64,000 bases of DNA from Centrapalus pauciflorus (lineage: Eukaryota > Streptophyta > Magnoliopsida > Asterales > Asteraceae), in NCBI GenBank assembly GCA_020465985.1, contig JAANYP010001165.1, positions 259,501 through 323,500 of the forward strand, given 5' to 3'. Under the pieces are notes generated by a model. It worked only from the letters and a program-made list of their open reading frames with translations. It was not told the DNA's origin and searched no databases. Made by a program: the position numbers and the translations under genes. Each line of letters starts with the position of its first letter. Position 1 is the first letter of the stretch. This document shows, piece after piece, positions 1 through 10,789 of the stretch.

Positions 1-1264
1 GTGAAAAGATTTCAAACAAACCCCTCTATGAGCTAGCAAAGGTAGGAAAGACCAATATGTCCAGATTGTCCTTCGCCTGTTTGGATCCTCGTCCCCTTGT
101 TTCTTCTGAATGTCAAAGGGACCCACGCTTTGTTACAAGTTTGAATCCGTATAAGTGATTGAAGAGTGTTTGTTGCACTACTCTGCATCTCTCCAAAGCA
201 CCCATCGCAGTATTAGAAATATCAACAAAAGAAATGTGCTTGAGTATGAATCTATCACTGTCCCTTTGAAGAGTCCAGAGATGGGTATGCCCTCCACTCC
301 AATGTACTGCTATTCCCCCGTTCCTGAATAGTGCATTAGGAAGAAATACATTTTACTTTGATGATTTGATGCATCAAACATGTATTAGAGGAACTCAAAA
401 GCTTCACTGAGGACCGAGTGTAGGAACCGTTAATCTGATGGAATGCTTGATTGATGCGATGTCCATCCAACGGTGTGAATACATGTATGACTTACTTACT
501 ACAACTGCATGTCCAGAAGAACCTTTCGAATGCTGATTTTCCAAACATCTTCATTGGACGGAATGAAAAGAAGAGGTCATGTTGAAAAGACAACATAACC
601 TTTTCTGCACTTTTCTGAAAAGCAGACTTGTCTTCACATGTGCAGAACTTTTGTCTTTTTACTTTGTCTACTGTTGCATTTCCTTTAACTAATTTAGGAA
701 TGTCAACTTTGCGTCTTTCTTCCTTGTAAAGGCCTATTTTGATATAAGAAAAAAGTCTGTCACCCTTTTTCAAATAACCTTTTGTCTTCATGTTACAGAA
801 CAGCTTGGGCAGGCTGAGCAGTTCTGTTTTCCACTTTGTCTTCGACTTTGTAAACTGATCTTGTAGTCAAAAACAATACATGATGACTTGGAAACATATT
901 CCATAAAGTGTTTAGCCTGTTCACAAAGAACAGGTTCTGTTCACAAAGAACAGAACACTTTAAAAATGCCCAAGCTGCTCAACAGTGTAGAGCAGCGTAG
1001 ACAGTTTATGTCCAGCCTGTTCAGCAGACAGAGCAGCTTGGACAAACTGTCTTAGTTGCAACACATGCAACATATAGAACAGCTTTAGACTGATATTGCA
1101 AATCATTTTCAGGTTTCAATAAGACATATAACAGGCCTTAAATTCAACCTTCAAATGCATCAACAGGTTTGATTATAAATCTCCCCCTCAGATGTAGAAC
1201 AGGTTTGACTGAGGCCTTTTTGTGCCTAACAGAAGATGAGGGCTATACTGAATAGCCAAGGGGC
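1..1264. other. Unassigned repeat-derived DNA, probably retrotransposon non-coding
   Basis: No gene can be supported. The minus strand has short open stretches (for example about 165-330 and 492-791) with no motif I recognise. Between about 920 and 1080 there are clustered copies of a short motif around GTTCACAAAGAACAG (self-complementary ends) and of GAGCAGC/CAGCCTGTTC. This resembles the short palindromic repeats in the LTRs and spacers of the copia elements elsewhere in this window. The CTCCCCCT run near 1180 resembles a minus-strand polypurine tract. I infer decayed copia LTR or 3' non-coding DNA. Confidence 0.35.
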
Positions 1265-2010
1265 TGTAATTTCAAGGATTTGATGGCTTGTGGAGCCATT
1301 GCTTTTGACAGAGATATTGACCCACTTATGGAACTAGATTGGGTTAATCATACTGAAGAGATATTCAGGATCATTGACTGTCTGCACAGTAATAAAGTCA
1401 CTTATGTGTGAATCCAATGTGCCCCTCACCTCTGAAGAAGTCTCGTACAGGTGCATTTTCTGGCTACTCTAGCCGTTATCAGTCTTCGCAGCACCCTTCT
1501 TGACAGTTTTCTTCTCCATCACTACAACGTGCTAGGTCTTACTCTATTCCCTTAGAGCCACGGTTATGTAGAAGATGTAATGTGCTATGTTTGCAACCAG
1601 ATGGGGCATAGCAGCGAAAAATGTCCTAAAAAGGCAAACGTGTATCATAATTATGGTCGAGCTGGGCACTATGCCAGAAATTGTCTTAGGCCAGCTCGTA
1701 ACCCGACAGCTACTCCAACAGCGGGTAGATCAAGTGGTGGGTCCTCGAGCAGGGGTTCAAAAGCACCAAAAGAAACAGCCAGGGATTTTTAGATAATGTC
1801 AGAATAAGCAAAGTGTGACCCAGAGTTGGTAACTGGTATGTTTCTGGTTAACTCCATTCCTGCACGGGTTTTGTATGATTTTGAAGCCAACCAGTCGTTT
1901 ATGTCCACTACATATGCACAAAATTTTCACACACCCCCTAGTATGCTGATTGTTGTTCTTGAAATAGACACTCCTAGTAATATTTTTGTAAGTGTAGATA
2001 AATCCATTGT
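1265..2010 (+). pseudogene. Decayed Ty3/gypsy (Tekay-like) gag-protease fragment
   Basis: Three segments match, in order, the polyprotein of the gypsy element at 57,561-62,117. First is a Gag piece (about 1265-1412) with the spacing of the 'EW...[10 protein letters not shown]' region (here DWVNHTEEIFRIIDC). Next, after loss of roughly 100 codons, come the Gag C-terminus (from about 1413; PSPLKKSRTG) and two CCHC-like knuckles near 1583-1680; the second is damaged. Last is the protease segment (about 1806-2010; TGMFLVNSIPARVLYDFEA), where the catalytic D-S-G-A has become D-F-E-A. Frames change several times and stops occur, so it is not functional. It lies opposite to the copia element on its right, with a sharp junction near 2010. 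Confidence 0.75.
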
Positions 2011-2713
2011 TCCTTACCACGATTCTATTTTCAACTTTTTTGTTCTTAAAAATCCATTTAGTCCCGATAACTGCTTGATCTTTAGGCTTAGAAACTAACC
2101 GCCAAACTCTGAGCTATTCAAACTGGTTTAGTTCTTCTTGCATAGCATCTTTCCAGTCAGGGTCTTTAGGTGGTTCATCCACAAAAGTGGGCTCTAACAT
2201 GCTAAGGATTGATGCAAAGAGACATTCATTAGAACATGCCCTTCGAGTTTAAACGACGGTTGTTAAATCACCAATGATTTGTTCAGTAGGGTGATCCCGG
2301 GTCTATTTCTTTTCATGTGGAAGGGGAGAACCAGAAGGTACCAGTTATTAGTGTGAGGATGGAAGAAGTGTTTTGATCTATGGTTTCGAGTGACGGTACC
2401 ACCGGTTTTAATTTGATTGGTTCAGGCATATGGATAACATTTGGTACAATATGGGAGGGTATATTAGGAGTAGTCTCAACAGTTTGCGGATTTGATGAAG
2501 ATGGTGGAGATGAAGATGGTGGTATTGTTGATTCTGAAGAATTTGAAGTATCTACAGGTGAAAAAACAGAAGAAGTATTTACATTAGTACCGAAAAAGTC
2601 AACATAAAAAGGATCAAATGAATTTATTAAATCGGTAGAAGAAAAAGAAGTAAAAGTAGAAGAATCTCCAGGTATAGGAGAGACGCGTGGTCTCGTGTGA
2701 TTGATATCAGGAG
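2010..2713 (-). pseudogene. Copia element A: integrase-RT linker and start of reverse transcriptase
   Basis: Read right to left this continues the integrase at 2714-3535. About 2350-2713 is an open Ser/Pro/Thr-rich stretch (SSESTIPPSSSPPSSSNPQ), the usual low-complexity linker before copia RT. About 2010-2330 has the RT entry region: EPPKDPDWKDAMQEELNQFE, then KPKDQAVIGTKWIFKNKK and a degraded VVRN segment. Stops interrupt it at least twice. RT ends abruptly where the plus-strand gypsy fragment starts, so the fingers/palm core, the YVDD motif and RNase H are absent. Family assignment is firm; function is lost. Confidence 0.7.
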
Positions 2714-3535
2714 CTAGTTAGCCAACTCATCAAATGTGATATTGACATTGTCATTGACTGTCCTGGTATGAGTGTTGTATGCTTGGCATGCCTTTAAATT
2801 GGAAGAATATCCAATAAAAATCGCCTCGTCTGCTTTCTCGTTGAATTTCCCAAGGATTGTCTTGTCATTCAGCATGTAGCACCTGTAACCAAAAACTAGT
2901 AAGTATTTGATATAAGGTACTTTATTCAAATATAATTGATAGGGAGTTTTATTGAAGCGCTTATGTATGGTAGTATGATTTTGTGTGTAAATCGGCCCAC
3001 AAATATAGCGGTGGCTTCGAGTAATTTAACATGGTACGAGCCACCTCCACAAGAGTACAATTTCATTCCTTACTATTCCATTTTGTTGAGGTGTTATTGC
3101 GGCAGAATATTGATGATGAATGCCTTTGGATTGAGGGAAGTCCTCTACTACCGAGTTTTTGAATTATGTGTTGTTGCCTAAACGGATTGTTTATACTGAC
3201 AACTGTTGCTGAGTCTCAAAACTCTTAATGAAATCGATGATTTATTAAGTTGTTTCATCCTTGAATCGCAAGAATTGCACCCAGGTAACCAACACATAGC
3301 GTTTACCATTAATGTTTTGAGTTCGCATAGGACTACATAAATCCATATGCAGCAGCTCCAATATTCTTCGTGTAGATGGTTCGGGTTTGGTTTGTGAGAA
3401 GATCTTTTCATTTTTCTCTTCTCACTTGCTCCACACAGGTGGTCTTTCTCATAACGTAATTCTGGGAGACCCTTGACCAGATGCTTGGATGCCAGCTTGT
3501 TCAAATTGTCGAAGTTCGGATGAGATAGATGTTTA
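2714..3535 (-). pseudogene. Copia element A: integrase (broken)
   Basis: The right part (about 3380-3530) holds the end of the GAG-pre-integrase/zinc region (HLVKGLPELRYEKDHLCGAS, basic tail). The middle needs several frame changes to follow the integrase core; fragments include a PQQNG motif and an ARTML segment near 2990-3060. The left part (2714-2929) is the integrase C-terminus with FGYRCYMLNDK, GKFNEKADEAIFIGYSS, typical of copia integrases just before the linker. Stops and frameshifts are numerous. It acted in cDNA insertion in its ancestral state and is now inactive. Confidence 0.7.
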
Positions 3536-3537
3536 TG

Positions 3538-4540
3538 TCATAGCCATGAGTCCTTTGAAGACGCTTTTGACAACAGACAGATGCTATTTTTTACTATTAG
3601 CTTGGCTACATCAATGGTGTATAGGTTTGAGTTTCGGGAACCTGATAGAACTTCTTTTCGGTCATCACTCTTCACGCTATAACTCTTAGCCCTAAACGTC
3701 ACTTCTAAAACCTTGTCATAAAGTTGACTTATGCTAAACAAGTTATGTGATAACCCTTCAACATAGTCAACATCCTTGATGACCAAATTGTTTAGGACCA
3801 GATTGCTATATCCTTTGATTTGAGCGTGATGGTCATTCCAAAATTTAACCATTTCACAGTATTTCTCTACCACGTTGGTTAATAACTCCCTTCTACCCAT
3901 CATGTGTTTAAAGCAACCCGAATCTATATACCAAATGGAATTCCCCTGAAATTGACATTATGTTAGAAAACAAACATAATATATTTAAATCAGTTTATAT
4001 TGTTAGGGAAACAGTTGAAATAAGTCAACAATGACATGAAGTAAAATGACATGCAAATCGTGTTCTGAACCAATGTGTTCAGAAAACATGTCGGATTATG
4101 AACGAGTCTTGAACTGAATGCAAAGGAGCCAAACATATGATATCCAGGTTCTGTACGGAGATGCACAAAAACCTTTTCTTTGAAGAATGGGTTCTAGTCT
4201 GAATTAACTAGAAGCCATATCTTTGAGGTACGGGTTCCAGCTGAAATGATCTGGAAACCATCTGCATCAAATTAAACTACTTTGGGTACCCATTGAAAAA
4301 TGGGTCTTTCTTGTTAGGTATTCCATTTTCTGATATTAGTATGTAAGTTTTAGGAACCCATAGTGCAGTTAAGTATGGTCTTAATGCAGTTTGGCACCCA
4401 TTTATAAATGGGGCCAACTGGCTTTGAAACCTTAGGCGATGAAGCTACCTTTGGTTTGGGTGGTTTTGGATTTACCTTTGGCTTGACCTTAGGTGAGATA
4501 TTTTGTGTTTTTGGAAGGGGTCGATGATGCATTTACTTTG
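3538..4540 (-). pseudogene. Copia element A: Gag-Pol junction and aspartic protease region (broken)
   Basis: On the minus strand 3538-3903 encodes the segment after the copia protease active site: HMMGRRELLTN, NLVIKDVDYVEGLSHNLFS and ISQLYDK are recognisable. The active-site stretch sits at about 3900-3950 and is disturbed. At 4350-4532 a Lys/Pro-rich piece ends in a YKWVPN motif, typical of the Gag-protease junction of copia elements. Between them (about 3950-4350) lies non-coding-looking DNA with the GGTACCCA motif repeated. The same junction type recurs at 51.1 kb in the pol-less copia element. No uninterrupted frame remains. Confidence 0.65.
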
Positions 4541-5054
4541 CTTTTCTTTTTACGTTGACGCTTTTCAGGACAATGACATATTTGTTCATTTCCGGAACTT
4601 GACGACGAAAACGCGTGAGACATAAAGCAAACAACTCAGAATATGAATATTTAACACAAGAACAATCTTTCATTACATCATGTTCATTGTTTTCATTATG
4701 AAATACATTCAAATTATAAAAAAAAAACTATGGCATAACAACATTCTTAACAAGGAAACTTGAGAAATATTGGATAGTGGTTTTTGGTATCCTTCTTACT
4801 CGACTTGTAGGAACAAAATGAGAAGAGTCAGTATGTTAAGAAGATAAAAAATGAGAGGAAGTACCTGGGTGAGTGGGTTTCTATGAGGACATTGATTTAA
4901 ACTTGGTCCATTCGAAAACCTTCACATTCGAAGAATTTTGAGCACTAGCATTTGAAAATTTACACAGGAACTTTAATTTTTGTTTTACCTTTATCAGATG
5001 ATTTATTTTGTACATTTACGTGAGGAGTGGCTTTTGAAACATTTAAGCAGGAGA

Positions 5055-6209
5055 TTAACATTTTTGAGATAGTATTAAACGTTCCTTATAGTGTGTTAAC
5101 TCTATACTTTGTACAAATAGTTCTTTACTAAGTCTTTCCTCACTCGTAAGCAGAGCTTCTTGACTGGCAGAGGCTTCCTGACGAGTTATCCTTAACTCCT
5201 CTTCTAGAACACAAATTTTTTGTTGAAGAACAGTAGTTGGTATGTAAGGATGAAGAATTGGTTTAACATGTTTAGCTTTCATTTATTCCGTTGAATAGCT
5301 TTTGAAGAAGTTGTCCTCAAGAGTCGGTACTCTCTATAAGGATAACTATCATTTAGCTTTTCATATGCACAAGGAATTTGCTTATTTTTTTTGTCATTCC
5401 TTTTAACCTCCTCCTGGGCTAAGACATCTTCTGATGATCGATGGAAGATGGATTGATATTCACGTCCCATATATCTCCTATCGTATAACATAAGTAAAAC
5501 AGATCGGTCCTTTTTCAAAAAATTAGGATTTTAAAACCAATTACACCTTTGGAATGATATAACCTAGTTTCCTTAGGTTGATTAAGATGAATAGTTTGAT
5601 CTGTTTGTCCCCATTTAAAAGAAATTTATCATCAAGGTCCTTGATACTAAAGTACAAATCTATTCTCTCTCTCACAATCATTTTAAACTTTCTCTCATTT
5701 TCTAAATTTTCAACGTTTAAAGACTCTAACCCTTTTGTTAAAATAGATAATTCTGACTTCAAAGAACTTTTTTCCTTAGTGATTGTATCAATATAACTCT
5801 TAAGGTAAGTGTTCTTATCCTCAACGATGACTTTTTCAAGTAAGAAAGTTTTAACAAGATTATGTTCATTTATCCAATTTTTCTCAAACGTTTCAGATTT
5901 TTCTTTGATAGTTTGTACGAGTTGTTCTGCTTTCACACACTTATCCTTTTCATTATTATATTTAGCTTCTAGTTCAAGGAGTTATGTGTGCCATTTACAT
6001 TCATTCCTAAAAAATTTGGCATTTAATAACTTGTGAAAGTAAATAGAATGTACCTCACTGGTCTCTGAATCTGATGTGGAGCATTCCGCTTCCCCAGAGT
6101 TGGTTATGCGACAGGCTAGAGTGTCGTCACTTGTCTCCCCTTCAACAGTCATGTCTGATAGATAGTCAGACGTGTTGGTGTCATCGGTGATGCCAATCCG
6201 GTCGATCAT
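5055..6209 (-). pseudogene. Copia element A: coiled-coil extension of Gag
   Basis: Four minus-strand open pieces (5055-5282, 5279-5518, 5541-5936, 5982-6209) follow the zinc-finger region in the order expected for large-Gag copia/Sirevirus elements. They are rich in Lys, Glu and Leu with a heptad-like pattern, for example 'IKEKSETFEKNW' and 'LKSELSILTKGLESLNVEN', which suggests coiled coils. The first piece is acidic and Ser/Thr rich. Frame changes occur between pieces. No enzymatic motif is present and none is expected. A structural role in the Gag particle is inferred from position only. Confidence 0.55.
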
Positions 6210-6229
6210 GTAGCAGTTTTGACCTCTTC

Positions 6230-7724
6230 TTCCTCATCGTTAGATTCCTCATCAAGCCAGTAGTCCTCCTGAGCTACGAGTGCCATCATATATGCCCTCT
6301 TCTTCAACATCGCCACCTTGCGTTCATAGTATCCCATGTTACACTCATATTGGTTCTTATATTCACGAGCAAAGTGACATGGTTTTCAACATTTGTAGCA
6401 TCCTCTCTCATCCTCTAGTTTGGATACATCGGCTCGCGGCCTTTCCTCTCTCCTCTCTGGCCGTTTATCACCTCATCAGCAATCTCTGCTGGCTTCCCAA
6501 CGACGATAGTCTTTTCAGTCTTCCTCTTTCCTCTCATCTCATCTGTCCAATCGTCTATGTACTCTCTATTATTATCATACCTCCTCTCATCTCTTGGTTC
6601 TCTCCTCTCATCATATCTCATTTATTTTTGATCATCCTTCCACCATTCATATTGGTCATCTCTTCGTCTATCTTCTCTGTCCTCTCTTCTTTCCTTCCTC
6701 CTCTCCTCAGGATAACGCCTAGGTCCCGTATCATATCGAAGCTGGTTATTGGTCTTGTTCTGATAAAATCACTTCTGATGAAGCCGATTTGAGAGTAAGG
6801 CCATTTGTTCATGTATATTCGCTTCTTCAGCATTGAGGGGTTCTCCATAGGCAGAAATCAGAGGAATACCATATGGTGGGTATTGGGATGAAGACCCAGA
6901 GGAAGTATACCCATAGTTTGTTGGAGCAGGTGGTGGTGGTTGAAGTGGCTCGATAACAGTAGTCTTGTTTGATATGAGTGCCAAGGGGTCATTTGCCTTG
7001 GTAATATGGTTCACGTTTAAAAAAAAGATGCCACAAAGTTGGCCATTTGCTTGTAGGCATGTACATCATCCTGGTATTTCCTCAGCCCCTTGAATAACAC
7101 ACTTGTAGAGATTTTGCTGAGATCTAGACCCCGTTTCACTGCTCGGCAACCGATCCCCCACTCAGGTGGTAATGAAGACAAAAACTGAATATTGATGTCG
7201 TCCCTGTCCTTGAAGATGCTTATTCAGTTCATTCAGCATGGTGTAGAATTGAGTGAAGGTAGCCTGTAAAGATTCACCATCTTTTGCCCTAAACTCTGAG
7301 AATATGGCCTTTGCCACCTTGATTTTGGTTTGGTCATTCAGATTAGCCCCAAGCATCTGCATTTCCAGTTCATCCCACACCTCCTTTGCAGACATTTGAC
7401 TATCCACACTGACAAAGATGTCAGTGGGCAGGGCCTGATACACTAAGTGTTCAGCTTTGTGATCAACCATCTGTCTTTCTCTCTCCATATCATTCTGTGG
7501 ACCTCTGGGTTCTTTAGTGTTAGGGATGGGAGGAATAGTTGTAGAAATAGCAAGTAGTTCTGAGTAGAACACGACATGTCCTTCCTTGATTGATTGAATC
7601 ATGAGATGCCCTATTGGTTGCACTCTCACAAATTTCAGGATCCGTTTTTTCCATTATATATACTCATTAGATAGAGAACAGGTGGTCTATTCTTAGATCC
7701 AATAACTAGAGCTTCTCTAGACAT
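6230..7724 (-). pseudogene. Copia element A: Gag (broken)
   Basis: The start is placed at the ATG at 7724 (MSREALVIGSKNRPP), which fits the N-terminus of copia Gag and lies about 850 bp downstream of the primer binding site. A frameshift near 7640 moves the reading to the piece at 7162-7629. That piece has the UBN2-type Gag pattern (PQNDMERERQMVDHKAEHLV, MSAKEVWDELEMQMLG, QATFTQFYTMLNELNK). The CCHC zinc knuckle near 6370-6420 is recognisable but has a stop and substitutions at key Gly/Cys positions. A Glu-rich tail ends near 6230. It would package RNA if intact; here it is a pseudogene. Confidence 0.75.
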
Positions 7725-7744
7725 GATTGGAAAAGATAGTGAAT

Positions 7745-8135
7745 GTAGTGAAAAATGATCGTTTGAAGTGGAAACTGAAGTTCGGATGAGGTGGGAATCC
7801 GAAGTTCGTATGGGATCCAAAGTTTGGATGGAAGTTCGGATGATGAAATTGGTGCGAAGTAGGTATATGATCCGAAGTTCCGATGTTAGAAATCTAAAGT
7901 TCAGATGGAGAATAGTGAAATAAAGCTAAGTGATGAATTAGTATATTAGGAGTTCAGATGATAGGTGTCCGAAGTTCGGATGTGAGACACAAGAGATTGA
8001 AAATCTAGTAACAGGCAAAAACAGGTAAGATGATATGTGATCCGAAATGTTCGGATGGTGGGATCCGAAGTTCGGATGGTGTGTGAGGAGATATGAAGTT
8101 CAAGGTCCGATGTTTAAGTCCGAATTTGACACTTA
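7745..8135. repeat. Cluster of TCCGAAGTTCGGATG palindromes in copia A leader
   Basis: At least ten full or partial copies of a short inverted motif (consensus close to TCCGAAGTTCGGAT, self-complementary around its centre) occur irregularly in the leader between the primer binding site and the gag ATG of copia element A. The motif is not explained by coding and is absent from the flanking LTR. Short palindrome clusters in non-coding parts of Sireviruses are known, so a cis-acting role in the element's RNA or chromatin is plausible but inferred. Confidence 0.7.
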
Positions 8136-8572
8136 GTGAAAATTTTCAATGAAACGGTAGCAATTTTAAGAAGAAAAAATCATAGTGAATCCAAATGTAT
8201 GTTTTAAACCCTAAAATTGAAACCTAAGTGCTTAGAATTAATTATAGACCAACTTTAATGATCCAAGTTTGCCTAAAAACACCTGAGTGAGTGGATTTTT
8301 AAGCAAAAATGTGCTGAAAATGATGAACAGTTCGGTGTTCGTGAAATAGATCGATTTTTGGCAACTATAACCTAAAACATGAATCAATTGAACTAATAAT
8401 GCTCGAAAATAATTCGAAAATAGGATTCGAACAAATATAGGACAAAAACAGAAGCAAAACAAGAGATTAAAGAGGGTTTTGTGAAGAAAACCGTAGGTCA
8501 AACAGAAAAATGGCGATGGACAACCGCAAATGTTGAACATATCCGGTTTTTTCAGTTGATATCCACTACAAT

Positions 8573-8585
8573 GGCTCTGATACCA
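8573..8585 (-). promoter_or_regulatory. Copia A primer binding site
   Basis: The plus strand reads GGCTCTGATACCA; the minus strand is therefore complementary to the 3' end of initiator tRNA-Met (TGGTATCAGAGCC). It sits 2 bp inside the LTR edge at 8588 and sets the element's orientation as minus. Confidence 0.85.
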
Positions 8586-8587
8586 AT

Positions 8588-8920
8588 TGTAAATTTGATC
8601 CCAGTAGTAGATATTGCTCTCAGAATGATTACTTGCTGATTGTATGAATGATTATATGAAGAACAAAGAGAATAATTACCCAATCAATGACTCACACCCA
8701 CATACACGTTAGTCGCCTTTTTCAATAATATGATGTTGTATTTCTGCAAAGACTGTTACAAAACCCTAGGCGCACTTTTCTATTTTTCCTAGGCCTAACT
8801 TTGAGGGGTTTACATGAAACACCACTCAACTTTCTAGTAAAAGGAAAATTACATTGAAAGGGAAATAAATTACAATACATTACAAAACAAATCCACATGA
8901 TTGAAATTATAAGTCTAACA
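8588..8920 (-). repeat. Copia element A 5' LTR (333 bp)
   Basis: The segment begins TGTAAATTTG beside the primer binding site and ends AAGTCTAACA on the plus strand, so the element-sense LTR is TGTTAGACTT...ACA with the canonical TG/CA ends. No second copy of this LTR was seen in the window. The 3' LTR should lie to the left of position 1 or was lost in the rearrangement around 1.2-2.0 kb. Confidence 0.65.
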
Positions 8921-9249
8921 TAGATATTCATTAGTCAAAATATATTTAAACATTATGAAATTAGTTTTCAAAATTAAAAGGTTATATTAGTAATTTTTCA
9001 TTTCATTCCTTAAGGAAATGAATAAAAAACCACCAAATCCTCTAAGGATTGAAAATCCATGGTTGTGAATGGATCACATTTCTTACGTATAATGTATTCC
9101 ATTACTACAAAATGAACAAACATGATTTTTCATTTCATCATAATGAGCCATTCCATTCTGCCTCTCATTCCTCCTGTATACCAAAGACTACGTAAGTGTT
9201 TTATATTATTTAAATTGAATATATTATATGTATATATACATTTATCAAA
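8921..9249. other. AT-rich intergenic DNA without genes
   Basis: No coding signal. It holds imperfect inverted copies of CATTCC/GGAATG-type words around 8995-9180, which could be a small decayed MITE, but I cannot fix termini or a target duplication. Confidence 0.4.
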
Positions 9250-10298
9250 TCTCCTAAACCAATAGAAAACTACCACTTGGCCAACCGCGATTGGTTGGTG
9301 GAATTTTCTTTTTTCTTTTTTTAATTTAAACTTTTCATAACACGCTCTTATCTTTGTGTTATCTTTTATTTAACTTATTTTAATAAACTTTTGTTTAGTC
9401 TTCTTTTAACATTTATTATTACAATATTTTTCTTACACACTTAAAATTGTAATTTTAATCATACATATGTTTGGAGTTGTCTTTTAAAACTATTATATTA
9501 TGTTTAATTGTATCAACAAGACCAATCAAAACTTGTAACTTGACCAACCATGTTAGGTTGGTGTTTTTTTTTAATTTAAAATGTCCATAATACACCATTA
9601 TTTTTGTGTTATCTTTTATTTAACCCATTTATTTTAATAAGTTTTTATTTAGTCTTTTTTTAACATTTATTATTACAATATTTCTTACACGTGATTTTAA
9701 TCATACATATGTATGAAGTTGTCTTTTGAAACTGTTATGTTATGTTTAATTGTATGAAAAATACTATTATTTAAATGCACGTTTTAAGATTCCAATGAAA
9801 TTACTTTATAATTAAAAAAATAAATAATTAATATTTAGATTTTGTATTAAATTTGATCATGTTTAACATTGAACATTACTATTATCACACTGGCAAGACC
9901 TAATCGATGTGTTAGAGATATTACCATTATAACTTTATTTGATTTGATCGTAAAACCAACAAATTAAATTGGTGATTAAACCTAATCAATGTCACAAATT
10001 CAAAATATGGTTATGAATATTTAACTATTTAATTATGATTCCGATCAGATTTAATAAAGCATGGTTTGTAATTTTGACATTGCAAAATCTAAAAAAACCA
10101 ATATATGAACCAACTAACAATAATGTTTTGCTTTCTTATTGAATACAATTAGCTTTTCAATCTCACTCTTTGATTCTGGTTCAGTTGGGTTTCGTTATTT
10201 GAAATGTTTGAAAAATATTTATTCATTTTGTTTTTAATATTTATTTTTGTAATTAATATTTTAGACCAAGCAGCAACGCACGGGTCTTCAATAACTAG
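9250..10298 (+). mobile_element. Helitron family A, copy 1 (non-autonomous, 1049 bp)
   Basis: The copy starts TCTCCTAAACC after an A and ends in a hairpin region (GACC..GCAACGC..GGGTC, about 10,264-10,287) followed by TTCAATAACTAG and a T. This is the Helitron hallmark: 5' TC, 3' hairpin plus CTAG, insertion between A and T, no target duplication. It carries two tandem ~240-bp units beginning near the GGTTGGTG motif (about 9290 and 9545), then a unique ~530-bp part. No Rep/helicase coding is present, so it depends on enzymes made elsewhere. Copies 2-4 of the same family lie at 21.7, 26.4 and 54.1 kb. Confidence 0.8.
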
Positions 10299-10789
10299 TC
10301 GTAAACAAATGACAAATAAAATGTAACGAGATGGTGGCACCCGCGCTTTGCTGCGGGAAGAAGAAGTCGGTGATTTTCATATAGTTTTAAGAACTTTGCA
10401 GTTAGTATGGTGTACGGACCCGAAAAAATGTGAAAGAGTATGTAATGAGTTGTATAATAGATACCAAGAACTTTGCATTTAGTACAGTGTTTTACAGAAA
10501 GGACTAAAGACTGCCCCATGAACAATATGCAGCCAAAAGAAGATGCATTTGGTTAGTTGAAACGATTGAATATATACAATAAGCTAGCAAAATATGTTTC
10601 CATGTTGTTGCTGATAGATGACCGGCAGACAAAAAGCGTTTGGATAAGAGCCTGTAATGAGTTGTATAATAGATATTATGTCATCAGATGGGAAAAAAAA
10701 TTACAATGCAAGGGGGCTATTATCATACCTATGTTGTATGCATGGATCAAAAAACATTTTCTTGTTAGTTCTACAATCTGGACATTATA
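10299..10789. other. Unassigned DNA with short local duplications
   Basis: No supported gene. Two local direct repeats occur: GTAATGAGTTGTATAATAGATA at about 10,441 and 10,653 (one base shorter core shared), and AAGAACTTTGCA at about 10,390 and 10,467. The right part (about 10,690-10,788) is homologous to 12,130-12,222, on the other side of the AT-rich segment. Confidence 0.5.
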
